NCBI RefSeq assembly: GCF_040412085.2
Contig: NZ_CP115920.1
Location: 1,178,001-1,242,000, forward strand
Length of the DNA: 64,000 bases
Direction: 5' to 3'
Source: Vibrio sp. CB1-14
GTDB lineage: Bacteria > Pseudomonadota > Gammaproteobacteria > Enterobacterales > Vibrionaceae
Below are positions 18,941-28,429 of the stretch, piece by piece; the stretch's first letter is position 1; every line of letters begins with the position of its first letter. Made by a program: the position numbers and the translations under genes. The notes below the pieces were generated by a model, which was not told the origin of the DNA, did not search any database, and saw only the letters and a program-made list of their open reading frames with translations.

Positions 18941-20059
18941 ATGAGAGTAGGTTTAGTCGGTTGGCGTGGCATGGTGGGTTCGGTACTAATGCAGCGCATG
19001 GTCGAAGAAAAAGACTTTGATGTCATCGAGCCCGTATTCTACAGCACATCTCAAATTGGCATCCCTGCACCAAACTTTGGTAAAGATGCTGGTCTTCTGC
19101 AAGACGCTTTTGATATTGAAAGCCTAAAACAACTGGACGCTGTGATTACCTGTCAGGGTGGTAGCTACACTGAGAAAGTCTACCCAGCGCTTCGTCAAGC
19201 TGGTTGGAAAGGGTACTGGATTGATGCTGCTTCTACTCTCCGTATGGACAAAGATTCAATCATTACCCTAGATCCAGTGAACCTTGGTCAAATCCAAGAT
19301 GGCCTTATTAAAGGTACCAACACCTTTGTTGGCGGTAACTGTACGGTTAGCTTGATGCTTCTTGGTCTTGGCGGTCTTTATGAGAAAGGCATGGTTGAGT
19401 GGATGAGCGCGATGACTTACCAAGCAGCCTCTGGCGCAGGTGCTAAGAACATGCGTGAGCTTATCTCTCAAATGGGTGTAGTAAATGACTGTGTGACTTC
19501 TGAACTCGCCAATCCTGCAAGCTCTATTCTTGATATTGACCGTAAAGTGGCTGAGACTATCCGCTCTTCTTCGTTCCCAACGGATCAGTTCGGTGTGCCA
19601 CTAGCAGGCTCGTTGATCCCATGGATCGATGTGAAGCGTGAAAACGGCCAAAGTAAAGAAGAGTGGAAAGCCGGCGTTGAAGCGAACAAGATCCTAGGCT
19701 TGCAAGACAGCCCAGTTCCAATTGATGGCACATGTGTGCGTATTGGTGCAATGCGTTGTCACGCACAGGCGCTTACTATTAAGCTTAAGCAAGATGTACC
19801 GATGGATGAGATTGAAGAAATCATCGCTACGCACAACGATTGGGTGAAAGTGATTCCAAACGATCGCGACATCACTGCACAAGAGCTTACACCTGCGAAA
19901 GTGACGGGTACGATGTCTATCCCTGTTGGCCGCCTAAGAAAAATGGCAATGGGTAACGACTTCCTAAACGCATTCACTGTGGGTGACCAACTATTGTGGG
20001 GCGCGGCAGAGCCGTTACGTCGTACATTGCGCATTGTCTTGGCTGAGAAGGCCAGTTAA
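18941..20059 (+). CDS. asd: Aspartate-semialdehyde dehydrogenase
   Basis: 372 residues from ATG 18941, with GGAGAG upstream; the frame opens earlier at 18872 but without conservation. The NADP-binding start [16 protein letters not shown] and the nucleophile C134 in [10 protein letters not shown] are diagnostic, as is [16 protein letters not shown]. The enzyme reduces aspartyl phosphate to the semialdehyde for lysine, threonine, methionine and diaminopimelate synthesis. It is a single gene ended by a bidirectional terminator. No lysine riboswitch was recognised upstream. Confidence 0.96.
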   Translation: MRVGLVGWRGMVGSVLMQRMVEEKDFDVIEPVFYSTSQIGIPAPNFGKDAGLLQDAFDIESLKQLDAVITCQGGSYTEKVYPALRQAGWKGYWIDAASTLRMDKDSIITLDPVNLGQIQDGLIKGTNTFVGGNCTVSLMLLGLGGLYEKGMVEWMSAMTYQAASGAGAKNMRELISQMGVVNDCVTSELANPASSILDIDRKVAETIRSSSFPTDQFGVPLAGSLIPWIDVKRENGQSKEEWKAGVEANKILGLQDSPVPIDGTCVRIGAMRCHAQALTIKLKQDVPMDEIEEIIATHNDWVKVIPNDRDITAQELTPAKVTGTMSIPVGRLRKMAMGNDFLNAFTVGDQLLWGAAEPLRRTLRIVLAEKAS

Positions 20060-20088
20060 GCGTCATAGCTTGGTTGAACCTAAGTTTG

Positions 20089-20114
20089 AAAAAGCCCTCT
20101 TCTGAGGGCTTTTT
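20089..20114. terminator. Bidirectional terminator between asd and the channel gene
   Basis: AAAAAGCCCTC, loop TTCT, GAGGGCTTTTT. The A and T runs flank the stem symmetrically, so it can serve both convergent genes. Confidence 0.88.
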
Positions 20115-20122
20115 AGTGTCTG

Positions 20123-20977
20123 CTATTTTAAATCTTCGGAGTCTACTTCAACCACTCTCTTTTCTGGTGTTGCTAACTCACTCCCACAGTGCTTGCAGTG
20201 CAGCGCATCACTCTCATGGCCGGATTTCGAGCAGTTTGGGCATTTCACTAAGTTTCGGTGAGTTTTCATTTCCTGGTTGAGCTCTGCGGTAATTATCCCG
20301 GTAGGAACGGCCAGAATGGAGTAACCAAGCAGCATAGTCAGTGAAGCTAGCCCTTTGCCAAGTGGTGTACTTGGCACCAAGTCTCCATAGCCAACAGTCG
20401 TAATGGTCACAATCGCCCAATAGATACTTTGTGGAATGCTGGTAAATCCGTTCTCAGGTCCTTCTATGACAAAGATCAAAGCACCAAAAATTGTCACCAA
20501 TATCGCGACGGTACTGAAGAAAACGAGGATCTTACGGCGTGACATTAACAGTGAACGCAGCAGAATATTGGAGTCTTGCAGGTAGCGAACCAACTTGAGG
20601 ATACGGAATATTCGCATGACACGAAGTAGACGTATCACCCCCATAAAGGTGGCCGATGGGAAAAGCAGTGCCAAGTAGGTTGGGAGAATCGATAGTAAGT
20701 CGACTACACCATAGAAGCTGGTGGCGTAGGCCTTAGGTTTTGGTGAGCAATATAAGCGCAATAAATACTCAACGGTAAATATCGCGGTGAAGAAATATTC
20801 AAGCATCACAAAGGTCTGATCCCACTCTGTAGCTAACCCTTCGATAGAGTGCAGCACTAACACCGTTAGCGAAATCAGAATGGCAATGATAAGGGCAATA
20901 TCAAAAATTCGACCCGCTCGGGTGTGATGACCAAAGATAATGATGTAAAGCTTGTGCTTTAAGCGGTTGTTTTCCAT
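20123..20977 (-). CDS. Voltage-gated potassium channel with C-terminal zinc ribbon
   Basis: 284 residues with six transmembrane segments. S4 carries regularly spaced arginines (RLLRVMRIFRILKLVR, about 117-132), and the pore loop has the K+ selectivity filter TVGYGD at about 191-196. The C terminus has two CxxC pairs, CPNC and CKHC, about 15 residues apart, forming a zinc-ribbon-like tail. The channel core follows bacterial Kv proteins; the cytoplasmic zinc tail is less common and could mediate assembly or sensing. It is convergent with asd. Confidence 0.88.
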   Translation of the reverse strand: MENNRLKHKLYIIIFGHHTRAGRIFDIALIIAILISLTVLVLHSIEGLATEWDQTFVMLEYFFTAIFTVEYLLRLYCSPKPKAYATSFYGVVDLLSILPTYLALLFPSATFMGVIRLLRVMRIFRILKLVRYLQDSNILLRSLLMSRRKILVFFSTVAILVTIFGALIFVIEGPENGFTSIPQSIYWAIVTITTVGYGDLVPSTPLGKGLASLTMLLGYSILAVPTGIITAELNQEMKTHRNLVKCPNCSKSGHESDALHCKHCGSELATPEKRVVEVDSEDLK

Positions 20978-21173
20978 AGCAAGAGTCTATAAGCCTTCAA
21001 TATGGCTAGTATATACCCAAGTAGCGCGAAGGGGCAGTTTTGCTATATCTAGTGCTACGTCTGGTGCTCTGTCGGTATGTCAGATGCAGCCATACGGTGT
21101 ATAGAGGCAAATCAAGCATCCTTGGAAAAGAATGCTTGAAGAATTTAAACAAGTGATGAAATTGAAGGGTAGG

Positions 21174-21812
21174 TTAAGCGAGGCCAGGGAAAAGAGCTTT
21201 TAGCCCGTTGGCCATAAATTCAATGCCCAGCGCACCGAGGATCAGACCCATGATACGCGTGATCACGTTGATACCTGTTTGTCCCAAGAAGCGAACAATG
21301 AGCGGAGCCGAGCGATACAGTAACCATGAGCAAAGAGCAAAGACGATGATACTGATAATGATGCCAACCGTTTCCACCATGTCTGGATACCGAGCACCAT
21401 AAACAATGGTCGAACTGATTGCACCAGGACCCGCCATCAAAGGCATGGCTAGGGGCACAACACCAATCTGCTCTTTACTGACGTACTCCGACTTTTCTTG
21501 TTTATTCTGTTTATCTTCACCGAGCTTACCCGACATCATCGAAAAAGCGATGCTGAGAAGTAGCAAGCCGCCCGCAACTCGGAACGAATCGAGAGAAATA
21601 CTGAACATATCCAAAAGTATCTGACCTGCCAGTAACGAGGTGATCAGAATAACGGCAACGGCAATATTGGCCGTCGCAGCCGTTTTGTTCTTGTCTTCTG
21701 GAGACATGTGGCTGGTTAAAGACACAAAAATTGGCATGATCCCAACAGGGTTTACCGCAGCGACCAAACCTAAGAAAAACTGCAAATAGATTGCAAATTC
21801 GATGCTACTCAT
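21174..21812 (-). CDS. MarC-family integral membrane protein
   Basis: 212 residues from an ATG at 21812; the frame continues to another ATG at 21854, but the conserved first helix starts FAIYLQFFLGLVAAVNPVG right after the later one. Six membrane helices and the motifs NPVGIMPIF, MPLMAGPGAISSTIVYG and RIMGLILGALGIEF mark MarC/YhgN proteins. Despite the name, the family's transport or resistance function is not established. It is a single gene, divergent from adhE across a long intergenic region. Confidence 0.85.
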   Translation of the reverse strand: MSSIEFAIYLQFFLGLVAAVNPVGIMPIFVSLTSHMSPEDKNKTAATANIAVAVILITSLLAGQILLDMFSISLDSFRVAGGLLLLSIAFSMMSGKLGEDKQNKQEKSEYVSKEQIGVVPLAMPLMAGPGAISSTIVYGARYPDMVETVGIIISIIVFALCSWLLYRSAPLIVRFLGQTGINVITRIMGLILGALGIEFMANGLKALFPGLA

Positions 21813-21854
21813 AGACGAATCTCGATGATAGAAGAGGGACACAATGCAAGGCAT

Positions 21855-22469
21855 CTATGCCCGGGTAAAAAGTGCGGCTAATGTACGACATTGTGGGCAG
21901 AGAATCGACTAAAACTTGATGACTATTTTTAACGTATAACACCAATGAATCAGCCCTTCGGAGTGATGTGAAAATATGAATGGAATATGAAGGAAAAGTT
22001 CGTGCCACAACTGAGGTAACATACCTTTTTGTTGCCAAAGTGTTGCGCTTGTCTAATTTTGATTATTTTTGCGTCATGGGTTGAAAGGAACCAATGTCAT
22101 CTACATATACTTAGTAGCACGATGGCGACGTTTTACTTGTTTTTCTGGTACGAAAGTGAAAATTTTTTACACAATTTGCTAGGGTTATGAAAAAAAAATA
22201 CTGATCGGTGTTTTTTTGTTCTTGGTATTTTACCCGGGTAACACCTTAAAAAACAATGTCTTACGTCACGAAACCCTTTGGGGTTACTACTATGTAGGTA
22301 AATTACTTTTCAGAACTGATCTGAGTCAATTTTTTTCAAAGCGTGAAAGATTATACTCAGCTCTGAAAGCAGTTTACTAAGTAGAGTTGTTCTGTAGTTA
22401 AGAGTTTCATTAGCAGAAGTAGCTAACTTACTAAAAAGTTTTTAGTTTTTTTATTTTAGGAGATTCCTT
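21855..22469 (+). promoter_or_regulatory. Long adhE upstream region
   Basis: A 615-bp AT-rich gap without a gene. Just before adhE, ACTAAAAAG-TTTTTAGT (22430-22446) and a following T run form an attenuator-like hairpin directly ahead of the TAGGAG ribosome-binding site. Long leaders are known for adhE in E. coli. I cannot place a promoter or a regulator site with confidence. Confidence 0.4.
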
Positions 22470-25169
22470 ATGCCTGTAACAAATATGGCTGAACTAGATG
22501 CAATGGTTGCACGCGTTAAAGCGGCACAAGCAGAATTTGCAACTTACTCTCAAGAGCAAGTTGACAAGATTTTCCGCGCAGCGTCTCTAGCAGCTAACCA
22601 AGCTCGTATCCCTCTTGCACAGCAAGCGGTTGAAGAGTCTGGTATGGGTATCGTTGAAGATAAAGTTATCAAGAACCACTTTGCATCTGAGTTCATTTAC
22701 AACAAATACAAAGATGAAAAGACGTGTGGCATCCTTGACGAAGACGACAACCTAGGTACTATGACTATCGCAGAGCCTGTAGGCATCATCTGTGGTATCG
22801 TTCCAACAACTAACCCAACTTCTACTGCAATCTTCAAATCTCTAATCTCTTTGAAGACTCGTAACGGTATCATCTTCTCGCCACACCCACGTGCGAAGAA
22901 CTCTACTAACGACGCAGCGAAACTAGTACTAGACGCAGCAGTAGCAGCAGGTGCTCCAAAAGACATCATCGGTTGGATCGACCAACCATCTGTAGAGCTT
23001 TCTAACGCTCTTATGAAGCACGACGACATCGCTCTTATCCTTGCAACTGGCGGTCCAGGCATGGTTAAAGCAGCATACTCTTCTGGTAAGCCAGCAATCG
23101 GTGTAGGTGCAGGTAACGTTCCTGTAGTTATCGATGAAACTGCTGACATCAAACGTGCAGTGGCTTCTATCCTTATGTCTAAAACGTTCGATAACGGCGT
23201 AGTTTGTGCTTCTGAGCAGGCTGCAATCGTTGTTGACTCTGTATACGACGAAGTTAAAGAGCGTTTCGCTTCACACAAAGCATACGTTCTAAACAAAGCT
23301 GAAGCTGAGAAAGTACGTAAAGTTCTTCTAATCGACGGCAACCTAAACGCTAAGATCGTAGGTCAACCAGCTCCAGCAATCGCTGAGATGGCAGGCGTTA
23401 AAGTTCCAGCTGACACTAAAGTTCTAGTTGGTGAAGGTCTAGGTAAAGTTTCTTACGACGACGCATTTGCTCACGAGAAACTATCTCCAACTCTAGGTCT
23501 ATTCCGCGCTGACGACTTCGAAGACGCAGTTGCTCAAGCGGTAACTATGGTTGAAATCGGTGGTATCGGTCACACATCTGGTCTGTACACTAACCAAGAC
23601 GTAAACGCTGACCGCATCCGTTACTTCGGTGACAAGATGAAGACTGCACGTATCCTTGTAAACATCCCAACTACTCACGGTGGTATCGGTGACCTTTACA
23701 ACTTCAACGTAGCGCCTTCTCTAACTCTAGGTTGTGGTTCTTGGGGTGGTAACTCTATCTCTGAGAACGTAGGTCCTAAGCACCTAATCAACAAGAAAAC
23801 TGTAGCGAAGCGAGCTGAAAACATGTTGTGGCACAAACTACCTAAGTCTATCTACTTCCGTCGTGGTAGCCTTCCAATCGCAATGAGCGACCTAGAAGGT
23901 AAGAAGCGCGTATTCCTAGTAACTGACCGTTTCCTATTCAACAACGGCTACAGTGATGAAGTAGTGAAGCTGCTTAAAGCTCAAGGCATGGAAGTTCAAA
24001 CTTTCTTCGACGTAGAAGCGGATCCAACGCTATCTGTAGTTAAGAAAGGTGCAGAAGCAATGCAAAGCTTCCAACCAGACGTAATCATCGCTCTAGGTGG
24101 TGGTTCTCCGATGGATGCTGCTAAGATCATGTGGGTAATGTACGAGCACCCAGAAACTCACTTCGAAGAGCTTGCAATGCGCTTTATGGACATCCGTAAA
24201 CGTATCTACAAGTTCCCTAAAATGGGTCAAAAAGCTGAGCTTGTATGTATCACTACAACATCTGGTACTGGTTCTGAAGTTACTCCATTCGCAGTTGTTA
24301 CAGACGACGAGACTGGTGCTAAGTACCCACTAGCTGACTACGAACTAACTCCTAACATGGCTATCGTTGACGCGAACCTTGTTATGAACATGCCTAAGTC
24401 TCTAACAGCATTCGGTGGTTACGATGCAGTAACTCACGCTCTAGAAGCTTACGTATCAGTTCTAGCGAACGAATACTCTGACGGTCAGGCTCTACAAGCA
24501 CTTAAGATGCTTAAAGAGTACCTACCTTCAAGCTACGCGAACGGTGCAAACGACCCTATCGCTCGTGAAAAAGTACACAACGCGGCAACTATCGCTGGTG
24601 TAGCATTTGCGAACGCATTCCTAGGTGTTTGTCACTCAATGGCTCACAAGATTGGTGCTGAGTTCCACCTACCACACGGTTTGGCGAACGCACTACTAAT
24701 CTCTAACGTTGTTCGTTACAACGCGAACGACAACCCAACTAAGCAAACTGCGTTCTCTCAATACGACCGTCCACAAGCACGTCGTCGTTACGCTGAAGTA
24801 GCTGACCACCTAGGCCTAAGCCAAGCTGGTGACCGTACTGCTCAGAAGATTGAACGTCTACTAGCATGGTTGGAAGAGCTTAAGAAAGACCTAGACATCC
24901 CAACTTCTATCCAAGCTGCAGGTGTTGCTGAGTCTGACTTCCTAGCTAAGCTTGATGAGCTAGCGGTTGAAGCGTTCGATGACCAATGTACTGGTGCGAA
25001 CCCACGTTACCCACTAATTTCTGAGCTTAAAGAAGTTCTGAAAGCGGCTTACTACGGTAGCGCATTCGTTGAAGGCGAAACTTTCGAAGGTACAACTGTT
25101 ATCAAGAAGAAAGCAGACCAAGAAGCGAAGCCAGCTGCTAAAGCTAAAAAAGAGAAAGCTGAAGCTTAA
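22470..25169 (+). CDS. adhE: Bifunctional acetaldehyde-CoA/alcohol dehydrogenase
   Basis: 899 residues, the AdhE length. The N-terminal half is a CoA-acylating aldehyde dehydrogenase with nucleophile C246 in NGVVCASEQA. The C-terminal half is an iron-dependent alcohol dehydrogenase with GGGSPMDAAK, TTSGTGSEVTPF, AVTHALEAYVS and the metal-binding HSMAHKIGAEFHLPHG. Together they reduce acetyl-CoA to ethanol in fermentation and assemble into spirosomes. Codon use is very biased to a few codons (for example CTA/CTT Leu, GTA/GTT Val), as in highly expressed Vibrio genes. It has a lysine/alanine-rich tail and a strong terminator. Confidence 0.97.
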   Translation: MPVTNMAELDAMVARVKAAQAEFATYSQEQVDKIFRAASLAANQARIPLAQQAVEESGMGIVEDKVIKNHFASEFIYNKYKDEKTCGILDEDDNLGTMTIAEPVGIICGIVPTTNPTSTAIFKSLISLKTRNGIIFSPHPRAKNSTNDAAKLVLDAAVAAGAPKDIIGWIDQPSVELSNALMKHDDIALILATGGPGMVKAAYSSGKPAIGVGAGNVPVVIDETADIKRAVASILMSKTFDNGVVCASEQAAIVVDSVYDEVKERFASHKAYVLNKAEAEKVRKVLLIDGNLNAKIVGQPAPAIAEMAGVKVPADTKVLVGEGLGKVSYDDAFAHEKLSPTLGLFRADDFEDAVAQAVTMVEIGGIGHTSGLYTNQDVNADRIRYFGDKMKTARILVNIPTTHGGIGDLYNFNVAPSLTLGCGSWGGNSISENVGPKHLINKKTVAKRAENMLWHKLPKSIYFRRGSLPIAMSDLEGKKRVFLVTDRFLFNNGYSDEVVKLLKAQGMEVQTFFDVEADPTLSVVKKGAEAMQSFQPDVIIALGGGSPMDAAKIMWVMYEHPETHFEELAMRFMDIRKRIYKFPKMGQKAELVCITTTSGTGSEVTPFAVVTDDETGAKYPLADYELTPNMAIVDANLVMNMPKSLTAFGGYDAVTHALEAYVSVLANEYSDGQALQALKMLKEYLPSSYANGANDPIAREKVHNAATIAGVAFANAFLGVCHSMAHKIGAEFHLPHGLANALLISNVVRYNANDNPTKQTAFSQYDRPQARRRYAEVADHLGLSQAGDRTAQKIERLLAWLEELKKDLDIPTSIQAAGVAESDFLAKLDELAVEAFDDQCTGANPRYPLISELKEVLKAAYYGSAFVEGETFEGTTVIKKKADQEAKPAAKAKKEKAEA

Positions 25170-25215
25170 TTCAGTAGTAGATTTTCGCTAGCACGAAATT
25201 TACGGGAAAAATGAC

Positions 25216-25245
25216 AAAGCCCCTTCAGAAATGAAGGGGCTTTTT
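25216..25245 (+). terminator. Terminator after adhE
   Basis: AAAGCCCCTTCA, loop GAAA, TGAAGGGGCTTTTT: a 12-bp perfect stem with a T run. Confidence 0.92.
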
Positions 25246-25293
25246 ACGTTTAAGGAGAGTAGGAGTACAGCCGTATTATTTGCGTTGGTTTAT

Positions 25294-25968
25294 CTAAGTT
25301 TCTGCGCTCACTACACGTCCGCTAAAGTAGTCGTTGCTGACTATGTATTCTGTAGTCCGTGTCAATTCATCTTGGATCTGAGACCAGTTGCCATTGGCAT
25401 GATGGCTATGGCTACTTACAGGTATCACACCACCCACTCGAATGTTGTGCTGCTTCAGCTCTTTCGCCCAGCTCTTAGTAAATCCAGTCACCATCGATGT
25501 GGTATTGTCTAAATCACTGTAATACTGATCGGGCTCCTGGGCGACCACATTGACAATCACGCCTGATTGGCTTTGTGACATTCGCTCTGCGGCGACTTGG
25601 CCAAACAAGAATAGGTTGGATGCCAGTAAGGAGAACTGGGTAATGAATTTACCGCCCGAGTGCCCACCGGTCAGGGTCTGTTTCGGTAGGGAAGTCCAAT
25701 GGTTAACTAGAACGTTCGGGGCTCGGCCTAGTCTGGATTCGATAGAGGAAAATAATGTCTCGATGGTTTGAAGCGATAGGTCACTCACGTGTGCCTTTTC
25801 CACTTGCTCAGTGACCTCTAAGCAGCGTCGGTAGGCTGAGGTCAAATTGCTTTCATCGATATCGCATAAGACGACATAAGCGCCAAGCCTAGCGAAATGC
25901 AGAGCGATCATCGCACCTAAGCTGGTACCAGCAGATGTCACTAACACGACTGAATTTTTAATGATCAT
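25294..25968 (-). CDS. SDR-fold protein with degenerate active site
   Basis: 224 residues from the ATG at 25968 (GGGG upstream; a TTG four codons earlier is possible). The Rossmann start IKNSVVLVTSAGTSLGAMIALHF is SDR-like, and VLCDID at about 35-40 would suit NAD. However, NNAG is replaced by VNHW, and in the region aligned by GFTKSWAKEL the catalytic Tyr and Lys of YxxxK are absent (Leu and Thr sit there). It may be non-catalytic or use another mechanism. Function is unknown. Confidence 0.65.
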   Translation of the reverse strand: MIIKNSVVLVTSAGTSLGAMIALHFARLGAYVVLCDIDESNLTSAYRRCLEVTEQVEKAHVSDLSLQTIETLFSSIESRLGRAPNVLVNHWTSLPKQTLTGGHSGGKFITQFSLLASNLFLFGQVAAERMSQSQSGVIVNVVAQEPDQYYSDLDNTTSMVTGFTKSWAKELKQHNIRVGGVIPVSSHSHHANGNWSQIQDELTRTTEYIVSNDYFSGRVVSAET

Positions 25969-26194
25969 GTTTATCCCCAAAAAGTAGGCTACTAATTACG
26001 TATGCCATTCCTTAGGTAATAACTTGGTAGAAAAACTGTGATTCAAATGTGAATAACTTCAAGTTTTTGTGTATAGAAAGCAGAAAGGTTTGGTAACTTT
26101 GCATTGAATCACACTCTGAACAGAAAGAGTGGTCAGCGTTACATTAGAAGCCACTAAAGAAATGTGGTTTTAAGAGAGGGTTGTAGTGAGGGAA

Positions 26195-26698
26195 CTAAAG
26201 TTGAATGGATAGCGCGTCTTTTCGATTAGCCGTGGTCAATTGGTTGTATAGCACATCAACGGTCGGTTTTGGCAATGATTTCTGACCCAGTTGACGTCGT
26301 GTATGACCTGATAGGTTGTGATACACCTCTTCCGCAAGACCATGGGTATCAGTTGGACTATAGTTCAAAGGCTCTGGTGTGCTGTAGTGCTGAAGCTTCG
26401 CACTAGAGAGGCCGCCATCATGAAATTGTTTAGCGATAGAGGCAGACACTGCGTAGTCATCTAGCTCACCTTGCAGTTTCTGAGCTGTGGGTACGTCAAA
26501 GCGTTTTCTTAATATTGCTTCATCGGTGACGTTGGTATCGACATCCTCGGTGACTGCCGTCTCACGCGAGTCTTGAGAAAACATAGAGAGCATTAGAGCA
26601 AAGTCGGCACGTCTGCCTTGTTCTACGGCGCGATTCAGCGACGTACCACATTGCAGTTCGTTAATTAAATTTGCTTTGTCTAAGTGATGAATTTGCAT
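26195..26698 (-). CDS. Uncharacterised protein near sodB
   Basis: 167 residues, soluble and polar, with no signal peptide or membrane segment. It begins MQIHHLDKANLINELQCGTS and contains a TRRQLGQKSLPKPTVDVLYNQL stretch whose halves I do not recognise. The start has CTTTATG context with GAGAGGG upstream. It lies downstream of sodB on the same strand, separated by a strong terminator, so it probably has its own promoter. No function is proposed. Confidence 0.6.
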   Translation of the reverse strand: MQIHHLDKANLINELQCGTSLNRAVEQGRRADFALMLSMFSQDSRETAVTEDVDTNVTDEAILRKRFDVPTAQKLQGELDDYAVSASIAKQFHDGGLSSAKLQHYSTPEPLNYSPTDTHGLAEEVYHNLSGHTRRQLGQKSLPKPTVDVLYNQLTTANRKDALSIQL

Positions 26699-26758
26699 AA
26701 AGCCCTCTCGTTACAATGACTTTATCGGCAAGAGGGGAGGGAGCTTTAGCCTAGAAAT

Positions 26759-26786
26759 AAAAAAAGACCTGTCGAGACAGGTCTTT
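26759..26786 (-). terminator. Terminator after sodB
   Basis: AAAGACCTGTC and GACAGGTCTTT form an 11-bp perfect stem. The minus strand continues into a T7 run, so it ends the sodB transcript. Confidence 0.88.
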
Positions 26787-26809
26787 AAAAGAAACTTAGG
26801 AAGAGCTGA

Positions 26810-27394
26810 TTACTTAGCTAGGTTTTCTTCTACGAATGCCCAGTTAACGAGTGCCCAGAAACCATTCATGTAGTCTGGACGAACGTTACGGTAATCGATG
26901 TAGTAAGCGTGTTCCCATAGATCTACTGTTAGTAGTGGAGTTACGCCTTCTTCTGTTAGTGGAGTCGCTGCGTTAGACGTGTTAACGATGTCTAGAGAAC
27001 CGTCAGCTTTCTTCACTAGCCAAGTCCAAGAAGAACCGAAGTTGTTGATTGCTGAATCAGTGAACTTCGCTTTGAACTCTTCGAAAGAACCGAATGCTGC
27101 GTTGATTGCGTCTGCTACTGCACCTGTTGGTTCGCCGCCCGCGTTTGGCGCTAGGCAGTGCCAGTAGAACGTGTGGTTCCAGATTTGAGCTGCGTTGTTG
27201 AATACGCCACCAGAAGAGGTTTTCACGATCTCTTCTAGAGTTTTACCTTCAAACTCAGTACCAGGAATTAGGCCGTTTAGCTTAACCACGTAAGTGTTGT
27301 GGTGCTTGCCGTGGTGGAAATCTAGAGTCTCTGCTGAGATGTGTGGTTCTAGAGCATCTTTTGCATAAGGAAGTGCTGGTAGTTCGAATGCCAT
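26810..27394 (-). CDS. sodB: Iron superoxide dismutase
   Basis: 194 residues from the ATG at 27394, with GGAGAAG eight bases upstream; an ATG five codons earlier is in frame but unsupported. It starts [19 protein letters not shown] and carries the metal ligands H26-type ([12 protein letters not shown]), NHTFYWHCL, and [11 protein letters not shown]. These match Fe-dependent SodB, which converts superoxide to oxygen and hydrogen peroxide. It is divergent from grxD, as in many Vibrio. RyhB/Fur control is known for the family but was not seen here. Confidence 0.95.
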   Translation of the reverse strand: MAFELPALPYAKDALEPHISAETLDFHHGKHHNTYVVKLNGLIPGTEFEGKTLEEIVKTSSGGVFNNAAQIWNHTFYWHCLAPNAGGEPTGAVADAINAAFGSFEEFKAKFTDSAINNFGSSWTWLVKKADGSLDIVNTSNAATPLTEEGVTPLLTVDLWEHAYYIDYRNVRPDYMNGFWALVNWAFVEENLAK

Positions 27395-27693
27395 TGCTCG
27401 CTTCTCCATTGATTATTAGAGGGTTTTTACCCTGATTGCTTCCAAGTATATTTATTGTTGAGTCATGTGATGACCGACTGCTTGCTATTTTAGCAAGTTT
27501 TTACTTTATTAAAAGAGTCCGTGATAAAATAATTGTGATGATTTGTTTACATCACCTTTGTTTGCAAGGTATTTGGGTATACTACATCACAACCTAGTAA
27601 CAAAGATATAACCACACTATTAATGTGCTTTTTATTCTGCGGCGATTCGCTAGAATGTGAACACATTCGCAGTACAAGTATTTCGAGGACGTA

Positions 27694-28032
27694 ATGGAAA
27701 CGATCGACAAAATTAAGCAGCAAATCGAAGAGAACACGATTCTTCTTTACATGAAAGGTTCACCTAAGCTACCAAGCTGTGGTTTCTCTTCTCAAGCGGC
27801 TCAGGCATTGATGGGTTGTGGCGAAAAATTCGCTTATGTAGATATCCTACAAAATCCAGATATCCGTGCTGAACTTCCAAAATACGCACAATGGCCAACT
27901 TTCCCACAACTATGGGTTGAAGGTGAGCTAATTGGCGGCTGTGACATCATTATGGAGATGTTCCAGAAGGGTGAACTTCAGCCGATCATTAAAGAAGCTG
28001 CAGCGCGTAATGCTGAGGAAGGGGACGCTTAA
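27694..28032 (+). CDS. grxD: Monothiol glutaredoxin Grx4
   Basis: 112 residues with the monothiol active site CGFS starting at C29 (PKLPSCGFSSQA). WPTFPQLWVEGELIGGCDI follows at about 69-87. These are the GrxD features. The protein binds and transfers a [2Fe-2S] cluster with glutathione, supporting Fe-S assembly and iron sensing. A GAGGACGTA context precedes the ATG. Divergent sodB lies about 300 bp away. Confidence 0.95.
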   Translation: METIDKIKQQIEENTILLYMKGSPKLPSCGFSSQAAQALMGCGEKFAYVDILQNPDIRAELPKYAQWPTFPQLWVEGELIGGCDIIMEMFQKGELQPIIKEAAARNAEEGDA

Positions 28033-28056
28033 TTCCTTTAGGCTTTTAAGTATTCC

Positions 28057-28268
28057 GGCTACCGCCGCATCGCCAGCGAAAACATAAGTGAGGCGCAGCG
28101 AGCCAGTAGCTCCTCCCCTTAAAAGCGGGGCGCGTAGCCGGGAGGTTGGGAGGGGTGCTTTTGTTTTTTAACTTACTGAAACGCAAGTGAAAAACCTAAG
28201 AGCACCCCCTCTAACTCCCCCTTGTAAAGGGGGAGAATAGCAGGCTAGCGGCTACCGCCGCATCGCCA
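28057..28268. repeat. Intergenic hairpin repeat flanked by direct repeats
   Basis: The 397-bp gap between grxD and the MCP gene contains two copies of GGCTACCGCCGCATCGCCA (28057-28075, 28250-28268), followed in both by near-identical GAAAACA. Between them, a long imperfect palindrome (about 28146-28226) pairs GGGAGGGGTGCTTTTG with a later GAGCACCCCCTCTAAC arm, and its centre GTTTTTTAACTT pairs with AAGTGAAAAAC. It looks like a miniature interspersed element. Dispersal elsewhere in the genome cannot be seen from this window. Confidence 0.6.
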
Positions 28269-28429
28269 AAGAAAACACTCACCCAACACCCCTCAAGTCC
28301 ATACCCTATTCGGGTGATACCACCGTCCCCCAATCACAACTTACTCTTCCAGCCATTTTCATTTCCCGCATCAATGCTACCGTTATAAGACAATAACGAT
28401 AAATAAAGCACGAACCGAAAAGTGGTCTT

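Noticed and set aside
22697..23341. 214-residue minus-strand frame inside adhE
   Set aside because: It is a by-product of the extreme codon bias of adhE; the translated sequence has no family-like features and no start site.
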